From Sceloporus undulatus (lineage: Eukaryota; Chordata; Lepidosauria; Squamata; Phrynosomatidae), in the NCBI RefSeq assembly GCF_019175285.1, contig NC_056523.1, forward strand, positions 206,764,808-206,828,807: 64,000 nt of DNA. Direction: 5' to 3'. The translations under genes were made by a program, and so were the position numbers. The notes below the pieces were generated by a model that searched no databases, had not been told where the DNA came from, and saw nothing but the letters and a program-made list of their open reading frames with translations. Positions 24,717 through 36,862 of this stretch are shown here, in pieces; the first letter of the stretch is position 1, and the number at the start of each line of letters is the position of its first letter.

Positions 24717-25458
24717 CAGCATACCTCCCTTAACAACTTCTCTGAAAAAGGAGCTCGTTTTTACAGTCTTTTTATGCCTTCACGGGTCCTCTCCCCCCCC
24801 CCCTTTGTCCTCTGTCTAGCTGGAGGTTTGTTTTCTTTAGCAAGCATCAGCAATGGGAGGATAATGAAGGACAGTGGGACAAACACAGACTTCTGGTATC
24901 AGGTTGCAGCACCATGCCTGCAGTAAACAATGCAGTAAATCTTGAGCTGGGAAAGAATGGAATTCTACTCTAGCCAATCCCATTGTAGCAGCATGTGCCT
25001 ATCTACAATGGGCAAGATAAACAGAATCCCTTACTGACCACAAATGAATGGGAAAACAGAGAAAAGCAGAAAGCAGATATGTCTAACTCATCACCTACAC
25101 CCAGCGTAGAAATATAGACGTATAAAAGAATTGACACCTAAGAAGAAATACTAATAAAAGTGGATCTTGATCAATGACCAAAAAACCCCATCCATCCCTC
25201 GATGTGTTTTAGAAGAAGCCTTCAAGTGGTTTCTAAAAGGTTTTATATGCTTTTGTGTACTTCTGCAGGTGTACCTGGCCTGTTTCTTAATTTCACATGT
25301 GCAGACCGTTTTGGATTAAATTTGTTGAATTACATTTCTGTTTTGTGATGCAGGAACCTATCCCTGTTCTTTCCATGTTATTTCCATCTCTGGTACAAAA
25401 TTTTCTGTTAAAAGTAATGCCCAGACACACATCTACTTCATTAAATGAGGTATATTTG
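24717..25458. mobile_element. Tigger-like element, CAGCATACCTC ends
   Basis: Ends CAGCATACCTCCCTTAAC and, reversed, CAAATATACCTCATTTAA are imperfect inverted repeats of the CAGGCATACCTC type. The inside shares two blocks with the region 31365-33976: 24760-24975 with 31410-31600, and 25351-25395 with 33350-33395. No transposase remains. Confidence 0.6.
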
Positions 25459-25739
25459 TTTATGAATTTTAAATTTACAATTGTATTCAGGTTTTGACCT
25501 GTAACAATAAAATGCTGAAGTTAAGAACATTCACAACTAGCATCTCTTCTTAGTAATTAAGTCAGTCATAACTAGGAAACTAGTCTGATCATCCACAGAT
25601 ATGGAAATTACAATGATACTCCAAAATGCCAACTTGCATTACAAATGCGGGAAACTTGACTGCACAATTTGTGGCACATATGATCCAATGGATAAAGTAT
25701 GGAATAGCTATTGGAGGACAAATTGAGAGATTTAGGTGA

Positions 25740-26045
25740 GGAACAGAGCACCAAAAAGAGGCGCCAGGGATGCGCCTCTCCAGCGCTGCAGCAGAAGCAG
25801 CTCCTTTTTGTGGCACAGTTGCGCCACTGCAAACCACCAGATGGCGTGATGGCGTCGCAGATGCGCAGAACTGTTTGGATGCTGCGCTGCTGTGACGTCA
25901 TAGCTGTGTGTGTTGTGTGGATGGTGCTGCACAGCTGCGATGTCCTCATCACTTGCTAGGGTTGCAGGGCACGTGCATGCGCCACCCCAAGGCAACCCTA
26001 GCACGTCACCATGACGCCGCAAAGGGCCAGTATGTACCAGGCCAT
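25740..26045. repeat. CpG-rich interspersed repeat, copy B
   Basis: CpG-rich block with GCAGCTCCTTTTTGTGGCAC and GTTGCGCCACTGCAAACCAC, aligning with the one at 19200-19560. No conserved ORF. Confidence 0.55.
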
Positions 26046-28386
26046 AGAAGTGCATTTTCTTCATTTTATAGTGGGAAATCACACCCAAGAAATATCCTGG
26101 TTGGCAATGACAAATTTACTATAAAACAAAACAAAACAAAACAAAACAGAGAAACGTTCTTCTGGTGGGAGAATGGCTTTGATCCTTTCCTGAGCAAGCT
26201 TGATAGTCCAATGCATTACATTTGTATAAAGTTCAGGAAAAAGCACGAAAAAGCATGATGTATGCAAACATTGACATGTTGTACATATCGTGGTATATGG
26301 ATATAGAACTACTGATCTGACTAAAACTGCAGAAAGCTGTTTCCAATCTATGCAGGAGACTAGTTTATCATTCTGCTGAAATAATACTGCTCTTAGATGA
26401 AAATGATGGATTATGACACACGTAGGAAGACTTTAGATTTGCAAGGATCTGCTTTTCACTTGAACCCAGAAGACCACCAACAAGTTTGAGGTGTAAAGTA
26501 CCTGCTCGTGAAAATGGATTTGCAGAGCAAGGTGCCTCTTCTAAGCCCAGATATTTTTCAGTGCTAGAACCTTAGTCTGCACACAAATTAGGTTGTATAC
26601 AATTATGTTCCCATTTCCTCCAAAAAAAAAAAATGCCTAATTGATGAGAAATAAAGGTGTTTTGTTGCTGATCCTATTTTAAACCCACTGAGAGTTGAAG
26701 ATAGTTACTAATCTACTGCATATCACTTGGAGATCCACCAGTAATTCCTGATCTACCTTTTTTTCTGTCCCTGCACTAGAACTCCTTGGAAGCTATTATG
26801 CATTCCTCAGAGATTAATATAGAAAGGTGGACAAGATTTCTAGAAAGAATCTTAATCTAAAAGAAATATAGGCAAGTGAAATGACTCTTATTCTTCCCCA
26901 AACTATGTTTATCCTCAATTCAGTAACAGCCATCTGAAAACTTCTAAAGTGAGCTCAACTTTTCCTCATCTCTTAAATCTGGAAAGATCTTAAACAGGCC
27001 TCCAACTAATATTCTCATCATCTTCTCCATTTTTCCTGTCATTCAGCATGATGCGGAACCAGTATCTACATGCTCATATAACATTTTTTCACCAATATCC
27101 AGGGAAGAAAGAATGTAAACTTTCCTGTTTGGAAGAAGGTTTGAATGTAAAATCTCCAATATGAGGAATATACACCCTGCTGTGCCATCATTACTGACTG
27201 CTTTCAAAGTGAAGGCAGGTAGATCAAGGCAGGTAGATCAAATCAGAAGCAACCCGTTTGGGGGAGGGGATCAGAAAGTCACTGGAAAGATTTTCTGAGC
27301 ATGTAACTGGGCCTCCCTGTATCTGTGTATTCTCACTAAAGGCAGGGGAATAGGCTCCTTACCTAAAAGATAATGTAGGGCAAATTTCCTATCTCATAAA
27401 ATGGATGAGTCAAATTCACAAGAAAAAGAAATACACATTCTAATCTAAGCCTTTACTGGCATTCAGATGTTACAAGCTGGTCTAATTAGGCATAACACTT
27501 TGTTTTAGGGTTTTTTTTTAAAGCATGAACAGTTTCCAACTGTAACCATTATATAGTAGAACATACCATTCATTTATTTGAAGCCCTGTATCACTCAAAA
27601 ATCATACTTCCACTTCTATGTGAATACACCATTTTACTACGACTGCAACTCAGAAAACTGAAAATATATTGCCTGAATATTAGAGGTATTTGTTAGAAGT
27701 ATCATTCAATTAATGGTTCAGCTTTAAAAAATGTCAATGTAACCAACTCTCCATGCAGTTACTTCTTGCCAGATTCACTCCAGTCTTTTTGGTATCTCAA
27801 ATCTTAGCCCCCCTCTTTTTTTTTCTTCCAATGTTGTACTTTTTAGTAGTTTTCAGTAACTTGTACAAAAAGTTTAGATATTTTGTCTTCTCCCACCACA
27901 CAAAGCCACATTCTTGTCCATGCCTGCAATTCTGTTCACTTCCATTTTATCAAAGAGTAAGCCCCATTTCTTCATTGAGCTGTACAGGATTATCTTAGCT
28001 GAGATGGACAGTAAATAATGTAATAATAGGATACTATGCTTCACTGACATTGTACCTCTGGGTTATATTAACCACAATTAACTGGAAAATTTTATAGTGA
28101 GTAGGGATTTGGCATCTTTTCAGAAGCTATTTTTTAAAAACTGGATTCTCAGACCCAGAGTTTGAGTCCTTAAGATCTTTAAGTCTCCAATCTACTAATG
28201 ACATAATGTTGAATTGGAAGGAACACAACTGTGAACCTATATGAACTAAAGATCCACAGAGGGAAAAATAAGAAACAGAGCAACGCCACAAGAAAAAGGG
28301 ATGCATATAAACAATGTGTTATCCAAAAATTAAAAAAAAATATGAGATTAACAAATGCATATGAAAGGACAGAAAGAGATGCCTAC
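26046..28386. other. PTBP3: Intron 2, no gene; (AAAAC)n at 26126-26150
   Basis: AT-rich. The only clear item is a short (AAAAC)n run. Confidence 0.4.
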
Positions 28387-28420
28387 CTTTAAACCGACTG
28401 CTATAAGATCTGTAATAACA
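28387..28420 (-). CDS. PTBP3: PTBP3 exon 2 (34 nt)
   Basis: This 34-nt exon has acceptor ttcacacag and donor gtaggc. With the split codon from exon 1 it encodes VITDLIAVGLK, matching the N-terminal segment that precedes RGSDEL in PTBP proteins. Thirty-four is not a multiple of three, so skipping shifts the frame and moves initiation to downstream AUGs. Alternative splicing of the 5' exons of PTBP3 is known in mammals. Confidence 0.9.
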
Positions 28421-29857
28421 CTGTGTGAAAAAAAATGGGAGAAAATGGTAAAGTTAGAAAAGTAGTTATTGCATAGGTAGTGGTAAATAAAGCTAATGGA
28501 AGAAAAAATATTGAAAGAATGAAATGAGTTATGGAGTGTTTTGCAAAATAAATGGGACAGTTCAGTAACACAGTAATGAAAAAGAGAAGTTTCATTGGAA
28601 CAAGCAACACAGAAATCCACACAAAACTCAATGAAGGATTTTGGTACATCTCACATAAAAAAGAACAAACAAGGTAGCTTTTTCCTTCACCTGCCAAAGA
28701 ACATTTGGGTTATATTGCTACTGCTTTGGGAGCAAAAAACTATCTATGGCCACATAAATAGAATAAGAAGCAGTCAGTTACTTCCACAGCAGATTATTTC
28801 TGTGGTATGTAAGGAAATGTAAATACATGACCATGCTACCTACACTTTGTCCTTAAGTTCATTAAAGTAATAAAAAGGCAATTTCTCCTGTATTTATTTC
28901 CACGAATTGTCCATTTACTAGCTGCCATTGCTGCAGAATAACAGTATGAACCCATGAGAATAAAGTAAACAGAGAAGTCATCGTCAAACAGGTAGAGAAG
29001 TACTCCATGGAAAATGCTCTCATCAAATCAAGAGCAGAACCATAATCTCCTTTGATGTAGAACATGCACATATAAAAACTCGTCCTCCCAACTTCACCTG
29101 CAGAAACACATTTCAGGCAGACTACATTAAAGTAACATGGCATAATAAAAGTATGATTGTTTCTGAAAGACTTAGATTTAACCTAGTTCAAAGCAAGTCT
29201 AGCAACTAATCAAATACTTTTTCCTTTCTTACACTAAAGTGTATTTCAGAGTAAAGATATGCTCTTAAAATGAAGAAAACAATTTTGCCCATCAATGTGC
29301 CTCAAATAATCAAGAAGCCATATATAATGTACCTAGCAGATCAGTACTTTGCATGGAACCTGATTTAGAAACATCTGTATTGTGTCATATTTAAACATCT
29401 ATGTACAATATATTCTGGATTTCCTTCAAAACTGCCACTATATAATATGTTTACAATCAGTCAGCTACAAATTAAAGGCAATGTATCTTGCTGCTAATGA
29501 GTACAAATTAGAAACTGAGGCCTTGCAAGTAGGACTTAGGTAGAAGAGAAGAAATACCAAGAACCAGAGAGAAAGCTTCCAGTCTTTGCTTGCTGCACCA
29601 TACTGCAATTCAAGAAAATAATGTTCCTAGATTTCATCTTTCTTCTATTTAATGATTCAAGATTATCTCTTTGTTGCTGGTACTTGCCCTGGCAAGCATA
29701 AAGGGACAGCACAAATTTATAGTCTGAACAGATACTACAAAGCATAATTATTTAATTTTACATCTGAGGAATTAAGAACCTATCAAATGTCAGTCAAAGG
29801 AGCAAAATATGGGCTAAACATAGGAAGATATTCTATGGTGCTATGTATGTAAACTAT
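28421..29857. other. PTBP3: Intron 1, no recognisable feature
   Basis: AT-rich sequence with no support for a gene or repeat. Confidence 0.4.
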
Positions 29858-30462
29858 GGGCTCATTTGCATTATGAAATAACCCAGTGTGGAAACCTGAT
29901 TACTTCTGGGTCGTTCATATTTGCACCAAGTGAACTCACTGCACTTTTCAGGGGGGCTGGCAAAAAACCCACTTAAGCGGGTACTTGTGAATCTTTTTAA
30001 AAAAGCCACAAATGAGAATGCATTGTTGATTCCATTCAGAGCACTCGGGAAGGGAGGGGCTATGTGCAGAGGGGCAGAACATACACATCCCACTGATCAT
30101 GCCCTGCCAGCAAAGCGCCATAGTTTTTCCCTGCACTTGGTTGCAGGGGTGAAGAAACTGGCTCCATAAATACAGTGGATTCAAACTTCCCGTGCTTCTG
30201 AAAGTGGTCCCTTTAAAGCAATGACCAGCTTTTTTCCTCTTCTGACGGTGAATTAGTCCCCTTATCGGCACTGATGGCTGATTCCCAGAGCAGGGTTCTC
30301 TTAGGAGCATGAGACAGTGGACCTTTTGAAAAAAATAAAATCTGACAGCTTATGCGCACCGATGCTTTTGCGTGGTAAACGTAGTGGGAACTTTGATTTG
30401 GTATTGCATCATTGAATCTTTCCAGATCTTCTTGGTATAAAAACGTGAGTGTCAATGACCCC
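29858..30462. mobile_element. Candidate DNA transposon, Harbinger-like ends
   Basis: A block of higher GC from GGGCTCATTTGCATTATG to, reversed, GGGGTCATTGACACTCACG, flanked by TAT and TAC. The imperfect inverted ends and possible 3-bp duplication would fit PIF/Harbinger. No transposase ORF. Confidence 0.35.
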
Positions 30463-30751
30463 TACGTATGTGAATATAGCAGGAGAGCCCATGTTTGCCA
30501 CAATTACGGTTCTTCTATGATTCTTAGACTGATTCTTTCAGTTCTTAGTTGAAGAAAGTATGCAGTACATTGAAACATAACTGGATTGCTGCAGAAACAG
30601 TGATACAACAGTTATTAATTGACAATAAGTCTATTAAAGTTATGTACCCATGGTAGATTTTTAAAAGATTCATAATGAACAGAGGCAGGGCTTTCTCCTT
30701 CCCACGGCCACATCTTTCCTCCAGTATTTAATTTCATACCTCCATGTATTT

Positions 30752-30982
30752 AGAGTCATTATGGTGTAGTGGTTTGAGTGTTGGACTAGGGACACTGGAA
30801 GACCAGGGTTTGAATCCCTCTTCAGCCATGGATACCCACTGAATGATCTTGGGCAAGTCACTGTTTCTCAACCTCTAAGGAAGGCAAGGACAAACCTGAT
30901 CTGAACAAATTGAGCAACAAAACAAAAGAAATCCCCGATAGCTTCACTTTAGGGTCATCAGAAAAGACTTGAGGGCACACAA
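30752..30982 (+). mobile_element. Sauria SINE, near full length
   Basis: ATGGTGTAGTGGTTTGAGTG and TTGGACTAGGGACACTGG, B box GGGTTTGAATCCCTC, GATCTTGGGCAAGTCACTG, and tail CACTTTAGGGTCATCAGAA to GAGGGCACACAAAG. The best-preserved SINE of the family here. Confidence 0.85.
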
Positions 30983-31599
30983 AGTATGTGTTTTAAGAGC
31001 TGCTTGTTTTATCAATTGTGTAGATAAAATAAATGGAAAAATTAAAACACAAAATGACAATATGAAATTTCAACTATCTGTTTGCAAAACCCACAAGTAA
31101 GCCAGGATCTCTAATGTCTGTGTCAAAACACCACTCAAAATGGAGCAGATGTAGGATTAAAACAGGTTTAGAACTGCTACAGTTCTTAGGCAAGATATTT
31201 TAATGATGACGAGCATTTGTTCCAAAAACACCATGATCATTACCTGCACAAAATAGTATCAGATGTGGTAACAGAGATAATACACAGTATGTTTTCTTTT
31301 TTAGCCTCTTTTACCAAAGCAATATAATGGACAAGGACTGACATTCTAGCTGATGGAGAAAATATAGGCATGCCTCACTTAACTAGGCCTCAGATAGCAA
31401 AGCTTCTTTTTCCAAAGGCTTTTTATGCCCACCCAGCCCCTCTTTTCCTCTTAATCTTCTGTCTAACTCAAAGTTTTTTAGCAACATCAGCAAGATGGTG
31501 AAGTTCAGCTGGAGAAACACAGATGCAGAAACACACTGTGGTAAACAAAGCAATAAACAAAGCTTGAGCTAGAAAAGAGCAGAATTTTACTCTCAATGA

Positions 31600-31861
31600 T
31601 CTACTGTAGTCATGTATTTTTGTCATACTTTGGTCACATCATGAGAAAACATGACTCATTAGAAAAGACAATAATGCTAGGAAAAGTGGAGGGAATTAGA
31701 AAGAGAAGACCGCATACTAGACGGAAGGATTCAATTAAGGAGGTCACAGATATGAACCTGCAAAAACTGGGAAGAGTAGTGGAAGACAGGGTGTCTGGGA
31801 GATGTTTCATCCCGAGTCGTCAAGAGTCAAGACCAACCCAAGGGTGGTTAACAACAACAAA
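31600..31861 (+). mobile_element. BovB/RTE 3' end fragment
   Basis: Reads YFGHIMRKHDSLEKTIMLGK, VEGIRKRRPHTRRKDSIKEV and LGRVVEDRVSGR, the C-terminus of BovB ORF2, and ends in acaacaacaa. A 5'-truncated copy. Confidence 0.8.
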
Positions 31862-31916
31862 TGCTTGCCTACAGCAGACAAGCTAAAGAAGCACCTGCCT
31901 CCAAAAGCTCTTACAG

Positions 31917-32512
31917 CAGTGATTCTCAAACTGTGGGGCAGGACCCCTCAGGAGACGTCATAGTTCCTGAATAAGGCACAAGAAAAGTCAGTCTGCAAGT
32001 TCAGTAAATGTGAAAAAGAAGAGCAGGCCTCTCTCTGTATATCTACTGTTGAGGAGTGACTGGTCCCTGCAAAGAAGCCATGTGATGTATCCTTTTCAAT
32101 GCATTTCCTGCTCTGCTTCTCTAAACGTGTTCCATCACTGGTGCAATAGGCGCATGGCCCTTATGACCATGAGGTGCGCAGAGGCCAGCCTGCCTGGGAT
32201 GAGAAGGAAAGAGGAAGAAGAAGCTGCTGAAAAGGCACTACAACTGCCTCTCTGTGCCTCAAGTCAGAGAGTTGCTTCTTGCTATTTGATGATCTGGCTG
32301 GGGGGATTGCTCTTCATTGTTTTTCAGGGAACCCATGCTGGGGGGGAGGGAGAAAGGACAACATTGAAAAGCAGCCCAGCAAACTCCTCCTGGCTTGAGG
32401 CACGCTGAGGTGGGGTATTGTGCCCCTAACACCTGCAAATGTTGGGGTCAATTGTACTTCATTGAGTGAGGGGAGGATGTCACAGGAGTTTAAAAAGTTT
32501 TTGAAACCACTG
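31917..32512. mobile_element. Non-autonomous hAT element
   Basis: Ends CAGTGATTCTCAAACTGTGG and, reversed, CAGTGGTTTCAAAAACTT are hAT-Charlie-like. Flanks tcttacag and ctttacac agree at 5 of 8 bases. A 132-codon open frame inside shows no transposase motif. Confidence 0.6.
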
Positions 32513-32686
32513 CTTTACACAGCATGTAAGAACAGCCAACCACAAAGAAGAGGGGAGATCATCAGATGAATCTGACCCACCAAACAGAAATCAAAAGAAA
32601 AGTGGAAGATGGTGAAAGAAAATATTATCCCTGTAGAAATCCTCAAAGAATTCTTTAAGTAGTGTTTAAATCTTCAGACTGCTTTT

Positions 32687-32930
32687 AATAATAATAATAA
32701 TAATTATTATTATTATTATTATTATTATTATTTGTATCCCGCCTCTCCCTGTATTGGATCGAGGCGGTTAACAAACAAAAAACAATGAAAACACAACACA
32801 ACAAGCCACAAGTAAAAACATAACAAGACATATCAAATCCCAATTCCCTATCTCCCTCTCACCCTAAAATAGCATTAAAACAACAATTCCCAATAAAATG
32901 CTCCCAATAAAATAGTCAATAAAATCAATC
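32687..32930 (-). mobile_element. (ATT)n and L2-type 3' tail
   Basis: About 45 bases of AAT/ATT repeat are followed by TTTGTATCCCGCCTCTCCCT and GATCGAGGCGGTTAACAA, the reversed 3' end of lizard L2-type elements. Confidence 0.7.
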
Positions 32931-33423
32931 ACGATCACAGTCTGGTGGGAACAGCGATGCAACTGGAGAGTGAAAATTCCAAAGAGGTCAGTTTGGGAAG
33001 GCTTCAAGCAGCTAGGTGGCTTGGAGCAGCCTCTGGCTGCTCCAACCACAAGGTGACCAGATGGCGCAGTACCGAGGCTGACTGCCACCATGGTCTGCAA
33101 CAGACCACTGGCAAAGAATGTTTTTTGGTGCTCCTTTTTTGCACTGGGTTTGGGCTACCTTAGGGGGCCACAGTGTGGCTTCAGTCATCCGAACACCACA
33201 CTCCTAGATCTGCCTGAAGGCGGTGCTTTTGGCCCATCTCTTTCGGGCCTTAGTTATGCAAAAGTTAGCTGACCTTGATGTTTCATATTCTATGTATGTA
33301 TTGTTAATTCTGAATAAAATGTTCACTGAAACATGCTCTTCTTTTTCAATGTGGGAACCTATCTCTCTTCTTTCCACATTATTTCTACCTCTCATCTCAA
33401 ATCTCCACCCCTTCTCCTATGTC

Positions 33424-33655
33424 TTCTGGCTGGCTTGCCTCTCTGACCTTGGCCCTGTTTCAGGCTGGGCAGAGATGATGCAGAGAAACTCTTTGCCATG
33501 GCTTTTGGCTGGCCTGTCCTCTGAACCCTGGCCCTGAATGGGCTGGGCAGATATAGTGAGAAGGGAAGTTTCCATAACTTCTGGCCAGTTTGCTCACTGA
33601 TCCCTGGCCCTAAACGGGCTGGGCAGAGGTGATGTGGAGAAACAGAGACATGGAG
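33424..33655. repeat. Minisatellite, three units of about 77 bp
   Basis: Units start at 33424, 33503 and 33579. Each has TTCTGGC(T)GG, a CTGA, TGGCCCTRAA-like part and GGGCTGGGCAGA, then GAGAA. Units differ by many point changes, so the array is old. Confidence 0.75.
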
Positions 33656-33976
33656 GGGATAACCCTCACCATCTGTTGCCACAGCTCCCATGGGCTGTAA
33701 AGCTGTTTGCATAAATCTCCTGTGCTCCCACCATAAAAAGGGACAGCTTTGGAGGAGTGGGAGAGTCACAGGCAAAGCCAAGACCTTTCTTCAATCCTTG
33801 GAGCCCTTGCCATATTAAGTCTTTCTTCATGATTCCAAGGTAGTAAGGTCTCTCTTTTTTACTTCCTGCCTATTGGAGTGAGTGGGAGGAGCATAACCCA
33901 AACTACAGGATGTGGGGGTCTTATCTACTGGGAATTGCCCAGGAACACAAATACTTTGTTAATTGAGATATAGCTG

Positions 33977-36021
33977 CATACCAAAACATATTCAGCAATG
34001 TTTCAAAACCAAAAATAACCACACACACACACACAAAACCCAACAATCCCAAAGCAAAGCTGAACAGAAGAAACTAATTTATGATATTAACAGTTCATGA
34101 GGTCAGGCTTAAGAATTGCATGCTATGGTTAGCAAATACATACAAGTATAACTTACAATGACCATAGTTTGCTTCAGAACAAAAGACAAAAGTTTGCTTA
34201 TGAAATCAGTGCTCTGAATTGCCACAGACTTGTCAGGACTATCTACACCAAGTCACTATTACAAGACGGCAACCAGGAGTATATCACTATTCAATTTGTT
34301 CAACTACAGAAATACAGTCACATGCCCCATAAGCAGTCACTGTGCCAAACATTCATCAGAAGCATTCAGATCCAATTCAAGTACTGCTTGAAAATTGCTC
34401 ATTTAGATCTATTTCACTGCACCCACTGCCAGGAAGCCAATGGGTAGAATAGCAGTAAGTCACCATCACAGATCCAATAGAAACTATTCCTCTTGATAGT
34501 GTATTTAGGATTACAGCAAGTATATGAACTCGTAGTCCACGGTTCAGAAGCATCCTGCAGCCATATCTCCTCGAAGCTTAAATATTACTTCAAGTTAGTT
34601 CCAAACCTATTAACTACAGTTCCCTTTCTGAATGTAATGGGAGACTACGAATAACTGCAGCTTCCCAGTGCAACGGAAAGAAGCAAAGCAGCACAGAGGC
34701 TGGGTGCAGGTGCACAAAACTCAGATGTTGCTCATTTATTCAACCTGGATAACATCTATTCAGATGCAAAAAATTTTGTCTAATTTAGAATCAACACAGT
34801 CTTTCATAATAGGTGTCATCACCGGATCATATATTATCCAAAGGGGAAAAATAAAAATGCAGAGGAACACTGTAGTATTCTACCCCTCCTTTTGCACTGG
34901 ATACATACACAATTTGGCTTGTACATACACCCTTACACAGCTACTAGATTTATGGAACAATGAGTTAACTGGTCATAACTTACAGTCTCAATGACTTCTC
35001 AGTATGCCCAAGTCTGGATCCAGCCCAATGTCTCTCTGAGTAATGAGGCTCAAGACTGCTTACTAGATTTCATAATTAGATGAAAATTAAAAACATATAT
35101 GCTAAGCAAGTTATATTGAGGCATTTGTGGCAATGTAAATCTAGGTCTGGTAAAAAAAAAAAGGTGTTACATATAGTTAAGTTCCCCAACACACATACAT
35201 GCACCATTTCTATTTTTCCCTGAAAAAAATGCCAAGAACTTCCCTAATTTTCTCTAAAAGGTTCAGAATTTTCTCTCTTCTGCCTATGGGCTCCTTATAT
35301 TTTCTGCTCATATTAGAGAGCAATTAGCCCAATAACCATAAAGACAAACAAAATGTTCATATCTGGGTAGGTGGCAGAGAAAAATAATCAATTTAACAAG
35401 GTAAAATTAATGTTAGGCTGAAAATTGTTTAGGCTTTCCCCCACAATCGTTCATGGAGGTGTTTTCTGTGATTCCATGCACCTCTGACATCATGGAAAGG
35501 AGGAAAAGATCTTTATCGTTGTTTTCTCAAGGACTAGGACTGTTGCTTAAGCATAGAGTATCCAAAGGTTTGCTTGATCTTTAAAATCAACATAACTTTT
35601 TCTAAAAACCTCATGCTGCTCAAGACACTCTCTGCTGCTTTTCTCCTGTGCTTTCTGAATGGCTTCTGAATGATGCAATGGGAAACTGCAATGCTTCTCT
35701 GCAAGTCCTTTTGGGAAGTGTGGCCATGAGGAACCACAGGGCCCACTTCTCAGAGAAGCTTGGGACAACCCATGCTTCCTAAGATACTCGGGTAGAAGGA
35801 TGAAATTGCTACCTTGCATGCCTTTGTAAGGAAAAGCAACATTACAATAAAATCAACATTATATTTCCTCTGCTTAGACATTTTATCATATTACCTAATG
35901 CATCATGCTATGCCATTCATTCATTTCCCTATATTTTCTTATATCAATGTCAATCAATGTTGTTTTTTTTATAAAATATGTTTTGATATGCAGGTTCAAA
36001 TAATACACTTTTCTGGAACTA
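33977..36021. other. PTBP3: Intron 1, no supported gene
   Basis: CA run at 34020-34036, A-run near 35152. A 90-codon minus-strand frame at 35547-35819 has no family match that I recognise. Otherwise empty. Confidence 0.4.
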
Positions 36022-36245
36022 CAATCAGTCCTCTGTATCCATGGATTTTCCCCCTGTGGATTCAATCATCCATGGCTTGAAAATATTCAAAAATAATCTA
36101 AATTCCAAAAGCAAACTTTGTTTTTGCCATTTTATATTAGGCACATCATTTAGGGACATCATCAATGGGACTTGAGCATCCACAGATTTTGGTATCCATG
36201 GCAGGGTCCTGGAGTCAAACCCCAGTGGATACCGAGGGCCCACTG
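36022..36245. mobile_element. MER2/Tigger-like MITE, copy 3
   Basis: A 224-bp element between TA dinucleotides, CAATCAGTCCTCTGTATCC to GGGCCCACTG, with TTGAAAATATTCAAAAATAA inside. Confidence 0.8.
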
Positions 36246-36527
36246 TATAAAGATTTTAATCATTCCACACTGTATGAAATCATCAAATACAAACTGGGAG
36301 ATTCCATTTTCATTGAAGCCAATGTAAAGCACTCCTATTGAAAATGTAAATTCATGCTTCTCAAAATGGAGGATGTGACCAAACCAAAGCTCAAAACACA
36401 CTCCCAGGCATGGAAAATCCCTGCTCCTTAAGTCCTAATAACCTCCAAGGAGGGGAAAAAATAGAGGACACTTAGTTGATCGTCCACTTCTTATATAAAC
36501 AGACCAACCTTAAGATATGTATAAGTA

Positions 36528-36862
36528 CACTTGTCCCTCCATATTCGCTAGGGTTAGGGGAACAAGACCCCCGTGAATATGGAAAAACCGCAAATAACAA
36601 AAACATCATGTTTTTACCTGAGAGGACACCTCTCTAGGAATCTCTAGGTCCTTCAGTGCAACTCTGTGGTCAATGTCCAACATACACTGACCATAGAATG
36701 GCACTGGAGTAGCTACAAATGGTCTTTCAGTGAAACTTTTACTTAAAGTTGACCACAGAGCTGCACTGGAAGACCTAGACAGTCCTAGAGAGAACATATT
36801 AATGAAATCCGTGAATAATCAAAGCTGCAGATATCAAAGCCGCAAATATGGAGGGATGACTG
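36528..36862. mobile_element. Tigger-like MITE, CCCTCCATATT family
   Basis: A 335-bp element with TA on both sides. Ends CACTTGTCCCTCCATATTCG and, reversed, CAGTCATCCCTCCATATTTG. The inside is itself partly palindromic (GGTCTTTCAGTG and CACTGGAAGACC). Confidence 0.8.

Larger units (their letters stand above)
31365..33976. mobile_element. Tigger-like element with nested insertions
   Basis: Left end TAGGCATGCCTCACTTAAC after TA, right end reversed CAGCTATATCTCAATTAAC. Both resemble the ends of the element at 24717-25458, with which it shares two inner blocks. Between them lie a BovB 3' end (31600-31861), an hAT element (31917-32512), an L2-type tail with (ATT)n (32687-32930), a GC-rich part and a three-unit minisatellite (33424-33655). 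Confidence 0.5.

Noticed and set aside
25608-26258. Overlapping 110-120-codon frames on both strands
   Set aside because: They lie in a CpG-rich repeat and differ from the related copy at 19200. No conserved frame.
32010-32408. 132-codon frame inside the hAT element
   Set aside because: No hAT transposase motif and no support as a gene.
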